Below, piece by piece: positions 27,665 through 36,482 of a stretch of 49,327 bases of DNA. Source of the stretch: Caballeronia sp. dw_276 (GTDB lineage: Bacteria; Pseudomonadota; Gammaproteobacteria; Burkholderiales; Burkholderiaceae); assembly GCF_018449635.1 (NCBI RefSeq), contig NZ_JAAVUV010000021.1, positions 1 to 49,327 of the forward strand, given 5' to 3'. The position numbers and the translations under genes are program-made. Below the pieces are notes generated by a model. That model saw only the letters and a list, made by a program, of their open reading frames with translations, searched no databases and was not told where the DNA came from. Every line of letters starts with the position of its first letter. Within the stretch, counting starts at the first letter, position 1.

Positions 27665-28179
27665 TCTCTTTTTGTTATTTTGAGGTGCGCCGGTAAGCCG
27701 CGCGGACCGATTTTGGATCCGCGCGCTGGATAGGAATCCAGGAGACGCTGTTCGATCAACTCGGCCCGGCGGGTCTGAACAGCGAAATAAGTCTGTGCGA
27801 ACGCGATTTCCTGCTTTTTCGGATCACCGTTCTGAGCGACCAGATAACAGGCGTATCGAGTAAGCATCATGTCTTCGACTTCACGCTGGCTGCCAGAGCC
27901 GAGCTCGACCATTTTCCCGACGTCGGGAAAATGGTCGGCCGAAGCGTGTCCGGACGATTCGCAGGCAATTTTCGCCTTGTTGACGACCTTGACGAAATTT
28001 TCCCATTTGGCATAGCCCAGCAGGGTTTGAAGGTCGCGTGCGAGCCAGAATTCAACGCCGTTCTCTGTGCGTTGAGCATGTGCTTCGAAATGTTCGGTCA
28101 GCGAATAAATCAGTTCGGTTTTCAAGGCGGCGTCCGGGACAGGCGTGCACCGGTCGCTAGCATCCGGCCAGACATGCAC
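27661..28179 (-). CDS. Truncated DinD-like protein (BRO-N type domain)
   Basis: 172 residues. Residues about 20-147 match the N-terminal half of DinD: GVEFWLARDLQTLLGY, the DHFPDVGKMVELGSGSQRE region, TRYACYLVAQNGDP and QTYFAVQTRRAELIEQRLL. DinD is normally near 275-290 residues; here homology stops at RLL and the last 25 residues (DSYPARGSK onward) look like translated intergenic DNA, ending on the start codon of the DUF3761 gene. The start is uncertain (GTG at 28179 or a later TTG). The ychF terminator lies only about 8 bases upstream, so no promoter is obvious. In E. coli, DinD inhibits RecA strand exchange; this remnant is probably inactive or only a DNA/protein-binding fragment. Confidence 0.7.
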   Translation of the reverse strand: MHVWPDASDRCTPVPDAALKTELIYSLTEHFEAHAQRTENGVEFWLARDLQTLLGYAKWENFVKVVNKAKIACESSGHASADHFPDVGKMVELGSGSQREVEDMMLTRYACYLVAQNGDPKKQEIAFAQTYFAVQTRRAELIEQRLLDSYPARGSKIGPRGLPAHLKITKRE

Positions 28180-28186
28180 TAAACGT

Positions 28187-28223
28187 AAAAAAGCGGAATC
28201 CCTTTATCAAGGACTCCGCTTTT
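28187..28223 (-). terminator. Rho-independent terminator of ychF
   Basis: On the minus strand a 9-bp stem (AAAAGCGGA / TCCGCTTTT, extended by 3 bp past one mismatch) is followed by six T. It lies 60 bases after the ychF stop codon and just before the truncated dinD frame. Confidence 0.85.
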
Positions 28224-28282
28224 AATGACAAGCTTGCGAGACGAAATATGACGTTTGCCGCGTCTGATTACTTCGTAGCGGC

Positions 28283-29377
28283 TTACACGTTAAACAAGAA
28301 ATTCATCACATCGCCGTCGTGGACCACATATTCCTTCCCTTCGGCCCGCATCTTCCCGGCTTCCTTCGCGCCTTGTTCGCCTTTGAACGCGATGAAGTCA
28401 TCGAACGCAATCGTCTGTGCGCGAATGAAGCCGCGCTCGAAGTCCGTGTGGATTGCGCCGGCGGCCTGAGGCGCCGTATCGCCGATATGAATCGTCCACG
28501 CCCGCACTTCCTTCACGCCCGCCGTGAAATACGTCTGTAGTCCGAGCAGCTTGTAACCCGCGCGAATCACGCGATCCAGACCCGGCTCGTCCATGCCGAT
28601 ATCGGCGAGAAATTCCTGCTTGTCGGCATCGTCGAGATCCGCAATTTCCGCTTCGATCGCCGCGCACACCGCCACCACCGGCGCCTTCTCGGCTTCCGCG
28701 TACTTGCGCACCGCGTCCAGGTGCGGATTGTTCTCGAAGCCGTCGTCCTTCACGTTCGCCACGTACATGGTCGGCTTGGCCGTGATCAGGCACAGCGGCT
28801 TGATCAGCAGGAGTTCGTCTTCGCTCAGATCAAGGCCGCGCACGGGCTTTGCCTGATCGAGCTGCGCCTGGATCTTTTCGAGCAAGGGCACGAGCTTCGC
28901 CGCTTCCTTGTCGTTGCCGGAGCGCGCCGATTTTGCATATCGATGATGCGCCTTCTCCACCGTCGCCAGATCCGCCAGCGCCAGTTCGGTATTGATAACT
29001 TCGATATCCGCCAGCGGGTCGATCTTGTTCGCGACGTGAATCACGTTCTCGTCTTCGAAACAGCGCACGACGTGCGTGATGGCATCGGTTTCGCGAATGT
29101 TCGCGAGAAACTTGTTGCCCAGGCCTTCGCCCTTGCTCGCGCCGGCCACGAGGCCCGCGATATCGACGAATTCAACAATGGCCGGGACCACGCGCTCCGG
29201 CTTGACGATGTCGGAAAGCCCGGCAAGACGTGGATCGGGTACTTCGACCACACCGACGTTCGGCTCGATCGTGCAGAACGGATAGTTTTCGGCGGCGATG
29301 CCGGCCTTGGTCAGTGCATTGAACAGTGTGGACTTGCCGACGTTGGGCAAGCCGACGATGCCGCATTGGAGGCTCAT
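28283..29377 (-). CDS. ychF: Redox-regulated ATPase YchF (Obg family)
   Basis: 364 residues. YchF is a universally conserved P-loop protein of the Obg family that prefers ATP to GTP and associates with ribosomes. G1 is GLPNVGKST, switch motifs and DIAGLVAGASKGEGLGN follow, a coiled-coil insert occupies the middle, and a TGS domain ends the protein. AAGGA lies 5 bases before the ATG at 29377. It ends in its own terminator and faces away from the UbiH-family gene. Confidence 0.97.
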   Translation of the reverse strand: MSLQCGIVGLPNVGKSTLFNALTKAGIAAENYPFCTIEPNVGVVEVPDPRLAGLSDIVKPERVVPAIVEFVDIAGLVAGASKGEGLGNKFLANIRETDAITHVVRCFEDENVIHVANKIDPLADIEVINTELALADLATVEKAHHRYAKSARSGNDKEAAKLVPLLEKIQAQLDQAKPVRGLDLSEDELLLIKPLCLITAKPTMYVANVKDDGFENNPHLDAVRKYAEAEKAPVVAVCAAIEAEIADLDDADKQEFLADIGMDEPGLDRVIRAGYKLLGLQTYFTAGVKEVRAWTIHIGDTAPQAAGAIHTDFERGFIRAQTIAFDDFIAFKGEQGAKEAGKMRAEGKEYVVHDGDVMNFLFNV

Positions 29378-29566
29378 GGGATCCTTCGAACTGGTGAAAC
29401 GGCGTGCGCCGCGCGGGTCAACGCTGCATTTCGCTGTGCAGCGGGCGGCCACGTCTTGCGGGCCGGACAAACCCATATTGTACCGCTGTGGCCTGGTACG
29501 CTGGGCGCGCGGGGATCGGCTGCCGAAACGCCGTGTACGCATCAAATCCCCAAATACCCCCGCGGC

Positions 29567-29572
29567 TATAAT
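29567..29572 (+). promoter_or_regulatory. -10 box of the UbiH-family gene (possible leaderless start)
   Basis: A perfect TATAAT ends 6 bases before the ATG at 29579. The usual start point 7 bases after a -10 box is the A of that ATG, and no ribosome-binding site is present, so the mRNA may be leaderless. The -35 region is poor. Confidence 0.45.
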
Positions 29573-29578
29573 GCCCGC

Positions 29579-30751
29579 ATGACTTTCCACTCTCGAAATT
29601 TCCACGCGGTCGTGGTCGGCGGCGGCCTGGTTGGCAAAACGGCGGCGCTCGCGCTGACGCAATCCGGCTTGCGCACGGCATTGCTCGCAACGCCCGCCGC
29701 ACCGCCGCCGGCCCCCGGCAGCTTCGATTCGCGTATCTACGCGCTGTCGTCGAGTTCGCAGGCGCTGCTCGAGCGCTTGCGCGTCTGGCAGGCGCTGGAC
29801 CGCGAAAAGCTCGGGCCGGTGCTGGACATGCGTGTTTTCGGCGATGCCTTCGCCGAACTGCATTTCTCCGCGTTTCAGGCCGCCGTGCCGCAACTGGCGT
29901 GGATCGCGGAATCGTCGGTGATTGAACGGTCGCTCGATGCCGCGCTGCGTTTCCAGCCGAACCTCACGTGGATCGATTCGCGCGCCCAAGGCCTCGTGAT
30001 TCACGACGACGCCGCGCATCTCACGCTTGCCAATGGCGACACCCTCGAGGCCGATCTCGTGGTCGGTGCCGACGGCGCGCATTCCTGGGTGCGGGCGCAG
30101 ACGGGCGCGAAGATGCATCGAAGGGAATATCGGCAGACGGGTGTGGTCGCAAATTTCAAGTGCGAGAAACCGCACGCCGAAACTGCGTACCAATGGTTTC
30201 GCGACGGCGAAATCATCGCGTTGCTGCCGTTGCCAGGCGATTACGTATCGCTCGTGTGGTCCGCCAAAGCCGATCACGCTGATTCCCTCCTGAAACTCGA
30301 TCCCGAGCAACTCGCGGCGGAAGTCGAAAAAGCCACGCAAAACATGCTCGGGACGCTGGAATGCGTGACGCCCGCGCAGGGTTTCCCGCTGGCGCTGCAA
30401 ACCGTCGATCGTTTGATCGGACCGCGTGTGGCGCTGGTCGGCGACGCGGCGCATCTGATTCACCCGCTTGCAGGCCAAGGCATGAACCTCGGTTTGCGCG
30501 ATGTCGCCGCGCTCGCCGAAACGCTCGCCGGCAAGGAAGCGTTCCGCTCGGCAGGCGACCCGGTTTTACTTCGCCGATACGAACGCGCCCGCCGTGAGGA
30601 CATCCAGAAACTGACCATCGCGTGCGATGGCCTGCAAAGACTCTTTGCCGTGCCCGGCACGCTCGCCCGTGCGGTGCGCAACACCGGCATGGCGCTCGTG
30701 GGCGCGCAGCCGCAGGTCAAGCGCTGGCTCGTCTCCGCAGCGCTTGGTTAA
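29579..30751 (+). CDS. UbiH/UbiF/VisC-family FAD monooxygenase
   Basis: 390 residues of the ubiquinone-biosynthesis hydroxylase family. The FAD dinucleotide motif is VVVGGGLVGKTAAL near residue 11, the DG motif is GADGAHSWVR mid-protein, and GDAAHLIHPLAGQGMNLGLRD is the second FAD-binding block with the family GQG. These enzymes hydroxylate the quinone ring at C5, C6 or C1; which position cannot be assigned here. The ATG at 29579 follows the TATAAT by 6 bases. dsbC begins 35 bases downstream, probably in the same transcript. Confidence 0.9.
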   Translation: MTFHSRNFHAVVVGGGLVGKTAALALTQSGLRTALLATPAAPPPAPGSFDSRIYALSSSSQALLERLRVWQALDREKLGPVLDMRVFGDAFAELHFSAFQAAVPQLAWIAESSVIERSLDAALRFQPNLTWIDSRAQGLVIHDDAAHLTLANGDTLEADLVVGADGAHSWVRAQTGAKMHRREYRQTGVVANFKCEKPHAETAYQWFRDGEIIALLPLPGDYVSLVWSAKADHADSLLKLDPEQLAAEVEKATQNMLGTLECVTPAQGFPLALQTVDRLIGPRVALVGDAAHLIHPLAGQGMNLGLRDVAALAETLAGKEAFRSAGDPVLLRRYERARREDIQKLTIACDGLQRLFAVPGTLARAVRNTGMALVGAQPQVKRWLVSAALG

Positions 30752-30786
30752 GACCTACTCACCTATTCTGCATCACAGGAATTCGA

Positions 30787-31518
30787 ATGAAAATTACTCT
30801 TCGCCGCGCTCTGGTCGCCGCCGCCACGCTGGCAGCGGTGTTTGGCATCGGCATTGCGGCCCAGGCCGATCAAACCACCGACAAGATCAAGTCCACGCTG
30901 CAATCGCGAATCGGCGACGCGGATATCAAGAGCGTGCAGAAGTCGCCGGTTCCGGGCTTGTACGAAGTGAACCTCGGTGCGCAGATCGTCTACACGGACG
31001 CGACCGGCAATTATTTGCTGATGGGCGATCTCGTCGATACCCGCACGCGCACGAACCTCACCGAAGCGCGTCTGGCGGAAACGAACAAGATCGACTTTGC
31101 GAAGCTGCCGTTCGAAAACGCGGTGAAGGTCGTGAAGGGCACGGGCGCGCGCAAGATCGCAGTGTTTTCGGACCCGAATTGCCCGTATTGCAAGCAGCTT
31201 GAAACCACGCTGAAATCCGTCGATAACGTCACCGTCTACACCTTCCTGTACCCGGTTTTATCGCCGGATTCGACTTCGAAATCCAAGTCGATCTGGTGCT
31301 CGAAGGATCGCTCGAACGCATGGGAAGGCTGGATGCTCGACCACAACGCGCCGACCGCGTCGGCAAGTTGCGACACGACGGCCATCGATAAAAACCTGAA
31401 GCTCGGCCAGTCCATGAACGTCACCGGCACGCCCACGGTTTTCCTCGCCGATGGACGCCGCTTGCCCGGCGCCGTGCCGGCCGACCGGCTGGAAAAGGAA
31501 TTGTCGGCGGTTCGCTAA
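30787..31518 (+). CDS. dsbC: Thiol:disulfide interchange protein DsbC
   Basis: 243 residues. A Sec signal peptide (1-27, cleaved after AAQA) is followed by the N-terminal dimerisation domain and a thioredoxin fold with the active site CPYC at 132-135 and the cis-proline loop TGTPTVF. DsbC is a periplasmic disulfide isomerase kept reduced by DsbD. Two further cysteines in the C-terminal half match the DsbC structural disulfide. AGGA lies 6 bases before the ATG at 30787. A terminator follows at 31543. Confidence 0.94.
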   Translation: MKITLRRALVAAATLAAVFGIGIAAQADQTTDKIKSTLQSRIGDADIKSVQKSPVPGLYEVNLGAQIVYTDATGNYLLMGDLVDTRTRTNLTEARLAETNKIDFAKLPFENAVKVVKGTGARKIAVFSDPNCPYCKQLETTLKSVDNVTVYTFLYPVLSPDSTSKSKSIWCSKDRSNAWEGWMLDHNAPTASASCDTTAIDKNLKLGQSMNVTGTPTVFLADGRRLPGAVPADRLEKELSAVR

Positions 31519-31542
31519 CTTAGCGACCGATACACGACGAAG

Positions 31543-31565
31543 GAGGCGCGCGATGCGCCTCTTTT
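31543..31565 (+). terminator. Rho-independent terminator of dsbC
   Basis: A 7-bp GC stem (GAGGCGC / GCGCCTC) with a 5-base loop is followed by TTTT. A second hairpin (CGCCGGC / GCCGGCG, 31587-31603) lies just before the next ribosome-binding site and has no T-run. Confidence 0.7.
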
Positions 31566-31626
31566 CGCTTTCAAACGGGCATCCCACGCCGGCCTTGCCG
31601 GCGACAAGAAAAAAGGACCTCGAAGC

Positions 31627-33426
31627 ATGAACGCCATCCGCTACACCATCGTTCCGAAAAATCCCGCCGCGCATTTGTTCGAAGTGACGCTGACCGTCGC
31701 GCAACCCGATCCGGCCGGTCAACGCTTCGTGTTGCCCGTGTGGATTCCGGGCAGCTACATGATCCGCGAGTTCGCGCGCAATATCGTGACGCTGCAGGCG
31801 TTCAACGCGGCGGGACGGAAGATCGCCATCGATAAAACCGATAAACATGCGTGGCAAACCGCACCGCACGACGGCCCGATCACGCTGCGCTACGAGGTCT
31901 ACGGCTGGGATTTGTCGGTGCGCGCCGCGCATCTGGATGACACCATCGGTTTCTTCAACGGCACGAGCGTGTTTCTGGCGGTGGAAGGGCAGGCGGACGC
32001 GCCGTGCATCGTGGATATTCAAAAGCCGTCGGGCGCGTCGTACGCGAGCTGGCGCGTGGCGACGGCCTTGCCCGAAGCGCGCGGCACGAAGCGTTATGGC
32101 TTCGGCGCGTACGAAGCGCCGAATTACGATGCGCTGATCGATCATCCCGTGACGCTCGGCGAATTCGCGCTCGGTTCCTTCGATGCCCACGGCGCGAAGC
32201 ACGACATCGTGATTTCGGGCCGCGTGACCGCGCTCGATATGCGCCGTCTCGAAGCCGATCTCAAGCGCATCTGCGAGTCGCAGATCGCGCTGTTCGAACC
32301 GCGCACGAAGAAGGCGCCCGTCGATCGCTATGTGTTCATGACCGTTGCAGTCGGCGATGGTTACGGCGGGCTGGAACATCGTGCGTCGACAGCGCTGATC
32401 TGCAATCGCTCGGACCTGCCCGTCACCGGACGGCCGGAGATGACGGAGGGATACAAGACGTATCTTGGCTTGTGCAGCCACGAATATTTCCACACGTGGA
32501 ACGTGAAGCGCATCAAACCGGCCGCATTCGCGCCGTACGATTTATCTCAGGAAAACTACACGTCGCTGCTTTGGTTGTTCGAAGGGTTCACGTCTTACTA
32601 CGACGACCTGATGCTCGTGCGCAGCGGTTCGATCAGCGCAAGCGACTATTTCGCGCTGCTCGGCAAAACGATCGGCGGCGTGCTGCGCGGCTCCGGACGG
32701 CTGAAGCAAACCGTTGCAGAAAGCTCGTTCGATGCGTGGGTCAAATATTATCGGCAGGACGAAAACGCGGCGAACGCCATCGTCAGCTATTACCAGAAGG
32801 GCTCGCTCGTCGCGCTCGCTTTCGATCTGTCCATTCGCGCGCAAACCGCAGGCAAGAAGTCGCTGGACGACGTCATGCGCCTTTTGTGGCAACGCTACGG
32901 CCGCGATTTTTACAACGGCCGAGCGCGTGGCATCCAAGAGAACGAAGTTGAAGCGCTATTCGCCGAAGCCACCGGTGCCGATCTGAAAAAGCTCTTTCGC
33001 GATGGCGTGCACGGCACGCGCGATCTGCCGCTGGAGACGTTGCTGGAACCGTTCGGCATCAAGCTCGCCGCCGATATCGCAACGAATGGCACAGCCGGTA
33101 AACCGTCACTTGGCGCGCGCGTTCGTGGCGGCGCGGATTGCGTGCTCGCGGCCGTTCACGAGAACAGCGCGGCGCAGAAGGCGGGGTTATCGGCGGGAGA
33201 CGTGCTGGTTGCAATCGATGGCTTGCGCGTCACCGGATCGAATCTCGATTCGCTGCTTTCGCGCTACTTGCCCGGCTCGAAAGTCGAAGTCCACGCATTC
33301 CGCCGCGACGAACTGCGCGTGACGCATGTCAAACTCGATGCCCCGGACGTGTCGCGTTACGTGCTTTCCACCGCCGATTCCAGCGGTCAGACGAAGCAAT
33401 GGCGGGAACGCTGGCTGAAAGGTTGA
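31627..33426 (+). CDS. M61 family metallopeptidase with PDZ domain
   Basis: 599 residues of the glycyl-aminopeptidase family M61. An N-terminal beta domain (1-165) precedes the gluzincin catalytic domain with HEYFH at 285-289 and the zinc-binding Glu in LFEGFTSYY (E319). A C-terminal PDZ domain (about 490-580; NSAAQKAGLSAGDVLVAIDG) may bind substrate ends. There is no signal peptide, so it should be cytoplasmic. Family members remove N-terminal Gly or Ala. AAGGA lies upstream of the ATG at 31627. Specificity is not known for this branch. Confidence 0.9.
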   Translation: MNAIRYTIVPKNPAAHLFEVTLTVAQPDPAGQRFVLPVWIPGSYMIREFARNIVTLQAFNAAGRKIAIDKTDKHAWQTAPHDGPITLRYEVYGWDLSVRAAHLDDTIGFFNGTSVFLAVEGQADAPCIVDIQKPSGASYASWRVATALPEARGTKRYGFGAYEAPNYDALIDHPVTLGEFALGSFDAHGAKHDIVISGRVTALDMRRLEADLKRICESQIALFEPRTKKAPVDRYVFMTVAVGDGYGGLEHRASTALICNRSDLPVTGRPEMTEGYKTYLGLCSHEYFHTWNVKRIKPAAFAPYDLSQENYTSLLWLFEGFTSYYDDLMLVRSGSISASDYFALLGKTIGGVLRGSGRLKQTVAESSFDAWVKYYRQDENAANAIVSYYQKGSLVALAFDLSIRAQTAGKKSLDDVMRLLWQRYGRDFYNGRARGIQENEVEALFAEATGADLKKLFRDGVHGTRDLPLETLLEPFGIKLAADIATNGTAGKPSLGARVRGGADCVLAAVHENSAAQKAGLSAGDVLVAIDGLRVTGSNLDSLLSRYLPGSKVEVHAFRRDELRVTHVKLDAPDVSRYVLSTADSSGQTKQWRERWLKG

Positions 33427-33573
33427 CGTCGCGATAGCGGAAGAAAGGCGGATTGTTCTACCAGTGCAACGATCCGTCTTGAGTGCGCAGCTTTTTCCCA
33501 ATCGTTAAAAAACGAAGAATGCGTCCTGTCAGAGCGTTTTCGCGCTCACACTCAACAAGAGACAGGAATCATC

Positions 33574-34170
33574 ATGACGACCATTCTTCAAATCAATTCC
33601 GCTGCCCGCTCGCAAGGCGCTCAATCCACGCTGCTCGCCGATGAAGTGTCGGCCAAGCTGCTTCAATCGCACGCTGGCGCGAAGCTGGTGGTTCGCAATC
33701 TTCTCGCCGATAACCTCCCGCATCTGGACGACGCCACGCTGGGCGCGTTCTTCACGCCCGCCGATGCGCGCACCCCCGAACAAAATGTGATTCACGCGAA
33801 AAGCGAAGCACTGATCGCCGAGCTGCAAGCGGCCGATATCGTTGTGATCGCAGCGCCGATGTACAACTTCGGCATTTCTTCGCAATTGAAGGCGTACTTC
33901 GACTGGATCGCGCGCGCCGGCATCACGTTCAAGTATGGCGCGAACGGCGCTGAAGGCCTCGTGACGGGCAAGAAGGTGATCGTCGTGACGGCGCGTGGCG
34001 GCAAGTACAGCGGCACGCCGCACGACTCGCAAACGCCTTATCTGAAGTCGTTCCTTGGTTTCCTCGGCATGACGGATGTCAGCTTCGTGTTTGCCGAAGG
34101 CCTGGCAATGGGTCCGGACGCGGCTGGCGCCGCATTGGCGACGGCGCGCGATTCGATCGCTGCGCTTTAA
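33574..34170 (+). CDS. azoR: FMN-dependent NADH-azoreductase
   Basis: 198 residues with a flavodoxin-like fold. The FMN phosphate loop NSAARSQGAQST is at the N terminus, APMYNFGISSQLKAYFDW supplies the isoalloxazine contacts, and TARGGKYSG is the conserved late loop. AzoR homodimers reduce azo dyes and, more likely in vivo, quinones. AGGA is 7 bases before the ATG. The gene ends in a bidirectional terminator shared with ung. Confidence 0.92.
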   Translation: MTTILQINSAARSQGAQSTLLADEVSAKLLQSHAGAKLVVRNLLADNLPHLDDATLGAFFTPADARTPEQNVIHAKSEALIAELQAADIVVIAAPMYNFGISSQLKAYFDWIARAGITFKYGANGAEGLVTGKKVIVVTARGGKYSGTPHDSQTPYLKSFLGFLGMTDVSFVFAEGLAMGPDAAGAALATARDSIAAL

Positions 34171-34187
34171 GTTGCTTCAGGTTTGAG

Positions 34188-34227
34188 AAAAGCCCGCCGT
34201 GTCTTGCGTGACATGAGCGGGCTTTTT
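34188..34227. terminator. Bidirectional rho-independent terminator (azoR / ung)
   Basis: AAAAGCCCGC pairs with GCGGGCTTTT around a 19-base loop that contains a further imperfect 6-bp stem. T-runs on both strands fit termination of azoR and of the trp-ung transcript. Confidence 0.85.
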
Positions 34228-34234
34228 GTCGTTT

Positions 34235-35011
34235 TCAGTTTGGCAAATCGGGTAGACGCCAGTCGATGGCGCGCCGTCCATGCTCTTCCAGATAAGCATT
34301 CGCGGAAGCAAAATGCCCGCATCCCAGGAACCCGCGATGCGCCGATAAGGGCGAAGGATGCGGCGCTTCCAGCACGCAGTGCGCCTTTCCAGCCGCAACG
34401 GCAGACGCAATCAGCGCGCGTTTCGCCTGCGCATGCGCGCCCCAAAGCATGAACACGAGGTGCTCATGCCGCATCGCCAGTTCGTGAATCAGCGTGTCGG
34501 TGCAATGTTCCCAGCCGCGTTTGGCGTGGCTGCCGGCTTTATCGCGTTCAACGGTCAGCGACGTGTTCAGCAACAACACGCCTTGCTCTGCCCATCTATC
34601 GAGACAACCGTGATTCGGCGCGGCAAATCCGAGGCTCGCATTGATTTCCTTGAAGATGTTGCGCAACGACGGCGGCGGCCTAACCGGCGCCGGCACCGAG
34701 AACGCCAGGCCATGCGCCTGCGGCGCGCCGCGATCTTCGCCGTGATACGGATCTTGTCCGAGGATCACGACTTTGACATCGGCGGGGCTGGTCAGGCGCA
34801 ACGCACGGAAGACATCGGTGGGATAAACGATCTTGCCGGCGGCGCGCTCGTTGTCGACGAACGCGCACAACGCGGCGTAATGCGGACTATCTATGAACGC
34901 CTTCAAATGCTTGCGCCAATCAGCCGGCAACGCGCCGAACTGGCTTTCCAATGACGTGAACGGATGGTCTTTCGAAGCGCCTTCAGCCTCAAATAACGAC
35001 GCCTGGCTCAT
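34235..35011 (-). CDS. ung: Uracil-DNA glycosylase (family 1)
   Basis: 258 residues. Ung excises uracil from DNA as the first step of base excision repair. The catalytic water-activating motif GQDPYH is at 85-90 (D87), and the minor-groove intercalation loop HPSPLSAHRG is near residue 215. The length is typical for Burkholderiaceae, with a slightly longer N terminus than E. coli. The ATG overlaps the stop codon of the CYTH gene by 4 bases, so it is coupled to the trp-linked transcript. Confidence 0.97.
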   Translation of the reverse strand: MSQASLFEAEGASKDHPFTSLESQFGALPADWRKHLKAFIDSPHYAALCAFVDNERAAGKIVYPTDVFRALRLTSPADVKVVILGQDPYHGEDRGAPQAHGLAFSVPAPVRPPPSLRNIFKEINASLGFAAPNHGCLDRWAEQGVLLLNTSLTVERDKAGSHAKRGWEHCTDTLIHELAMRHEHLVFMLWGAHAQAKRALIASAVAAGKAHCVLEAPHPSPLSAHRGFLGCGHFASANAYLEEHGRRAIDWRLPDLPN

Positions 35012-35664
35012 TTCACGCCACCGTTCGAACCTTCAGCTTTCGGTTCGCACAGATCGTAGCCGCGCCGCGCCTTGCTTGCATCTTCAGGCTGGAGATAAAG
35101 AAACGCACCGCGCATTTGTGCAGCGAGATTCGTCATTCCGGCTTCGTCGCCGGATTTCAGTTCCAGTTCGAGTTCGCTGATGGGCGTGGTGCGGCGTTCG
35201 CCATCGATGTCCGTGGTCACTTCGCCAAGATCGAGCGCTGCCTCGATTGTCGCGCCGTCGATATCGACATTCCAGATCACGCGGTCAAAGTCGGTGCGGA
35301 AAAGGGGGGTGAGCTCCGGCGCGGCGTCGCGCAGTGCGTTGTGGGCGTGTTCGTCATCGCAAATTTCAAGCAGCTTGTCTATTTCCAGCGCTTCGCCCGC
35401 GACCGGCATTTCCCATTCGTGCCGGTTGTGCATGCCGCCACTCGACTCGCCCGCTGTCTTGTACGTCTGGAGCCACTGACCCGGTGCGCCCCGCAGGCGC
35501 AGTGCACTTTTCGCTTTGGCGAGCACGCGGTCAGCGGTATCGAAATAGACGTTTGTCAGATGGATCTTGTGGCCTTCCTGGGCCGTGCGCTTCGTCAGAT
35601 CCCGAGCGATCTCTTCGTGGTTCGATGTAGGCAGCGCCAGCTTGATCTCGCGTTCAATACTCAA
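35008..35664 (-). CDS. CYTH-domain protein (putative inorganic triphosphatase)
   Basis: 218 residues of the CYTH triphosphate-tunnel family. The defining ExExK motif is EREIK at residues 4-8, followed by YFDTADRVL and ALRLRG with basic residues lining the tunnel, and ELELKSGD later. Homologues such as YgiF hydrolyse inorganic tripolyphosphate with Mg2+. The start is a TTG at 35664 with GGAG 7 bases upstream; it must start here because the motif begins four residues in. It lacks the CHAD domain seen in many bacterial CYTH proteins. It lies between trpC and ung on one transcript. Confidence 0.88.
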   Translation of the reverse strand: MSIEREIKLALPTSNHEEIARDLTKRTAQEGHKIHLTNVYFDTADRVLAKAKSALRLRGAPGQWLQTYKTAGESSGGMHNRHEWEMPVAGEALEIDKLLEICDDEHAHNALRDAAPELTPLFRTDFDRVIWNVDIDGATIEAALDLGEVTTDIDGERRTTPISELELELKSGDEAGMTNLAAQMRGAFLYLQPEDASKARRGYDLCEPKAEGSNGGVK

Positions 35665-35685
35665 AATAAACTCCGTGCAACAGCG

Positions 35686-36471
35686 TCAGAAGAACATTCG
35701 CGCAAGTTCGGCGCCGGGGTCATCGGCGCGCATGAACGCCTCGCCGACCAGGAACGTTTGCACGTCCATCGCGCGAAGCCGCTCGACGTCCGTGCGCGAC
35801 AGGATTCCGGATTCCGTCACCACAATGCGCTCGTCCGGCACCATTTCCAGCATGCCGATGGTTGTTTCTATCGACGTCTGGAACGTGCGGAGGTTCCGGT
35901 TGTTGATGCCGATAAGCGGAGTTTTCAGCGTCAGCGCCTGTACGAGTTCGTCCTGATCGTGGACTTCGACCAGCACCGCGAGCCCCAGCGAATGCGCGTA
36001 GGCTTCGAGGTCGCGCATGTGTTCCGGCTGAAGCGCGGCGGCGATCAGCAGGATGCAATCGGCGCCCATCGCACGTGCTTCCAGGATCTGATACGTATCG
36101 ACAATGAAGTCCTTGCGCAGGACCGGCAAGCTGCACGCGGCGCGCGCTTCTTCGAGATACGCGACGCTGCCCTTGAAGAACTGGACGTCGGTCAGCACCG
36201 ACAAACACGCGGCGCCGCCCCGTTCGTACGACTTGGCGATATCGGCGGGGACGAAGTTTTCGCGCAGCACGCCCTTCGACGGACTCGCTTTTTTCACCTC
36301 CGCGATCACCGCCGCTTTTCCCTCGCCGTGCTTCGCGCGCAATGCGCCGACGAAGTCGCGCGAGTCTTTCGTGCTCGCCTGCAAACGCAATTCTTCGATA
36401 GAAACGCTTTCCTGCGCGACCCGGATTTCGTCGCGTTTGACCTGGATGATGCGATCGAGAATGTCACTCAT
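35686..36471 (-). CDS. trpC: Indole-3-glycerol phosphate synthase
   Basis: 261 residues, a single-function TIM barrel that closes the ring of CdRP to indole-3-glycerol phosphate. Conserved segments include EVKKASPSKG near residue 53, the LRKDFIVDTYQI strand and NNRNLRTF near residue 183. There is no fused TrpF domain. GGAA lies 7 bases before the ATG, 11 bases after trpD. It is the fourth trp gene in the order E-G-D-C. Confidence 0.97.
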   Translation of the reverse strand: MSDILDRIIQVKRDEIRVAQESVSIEELRLQASTKDSRDFVGALRAKHGEGKAAVIAEVKKASPSKGVLRENFVPADIAKSYERGGAACLSVLTDVQFFKGSVAYLEEARAACSLPVLRKDFIVDTYQILEARAMGADCILLIAAALQPEHMRDLEAYAHSLGLAVLVEVHDQDELVQALTLKTPLIGINNRNLRTFQTSIETTIGMLEMVPDERIVVTESGILSRTDVERLRAMDVQTFLVGEAFMRADDPGAELARMFF

Positions 36472-36482
36472 GTCTGGTTCCG

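Noticed and set aside
28721..29578. Upstream extension of the UbiH-family frame across ychF
   Set aside because: The first 286 codons are antisense to ychF; homology begins at the ATG at 29579.
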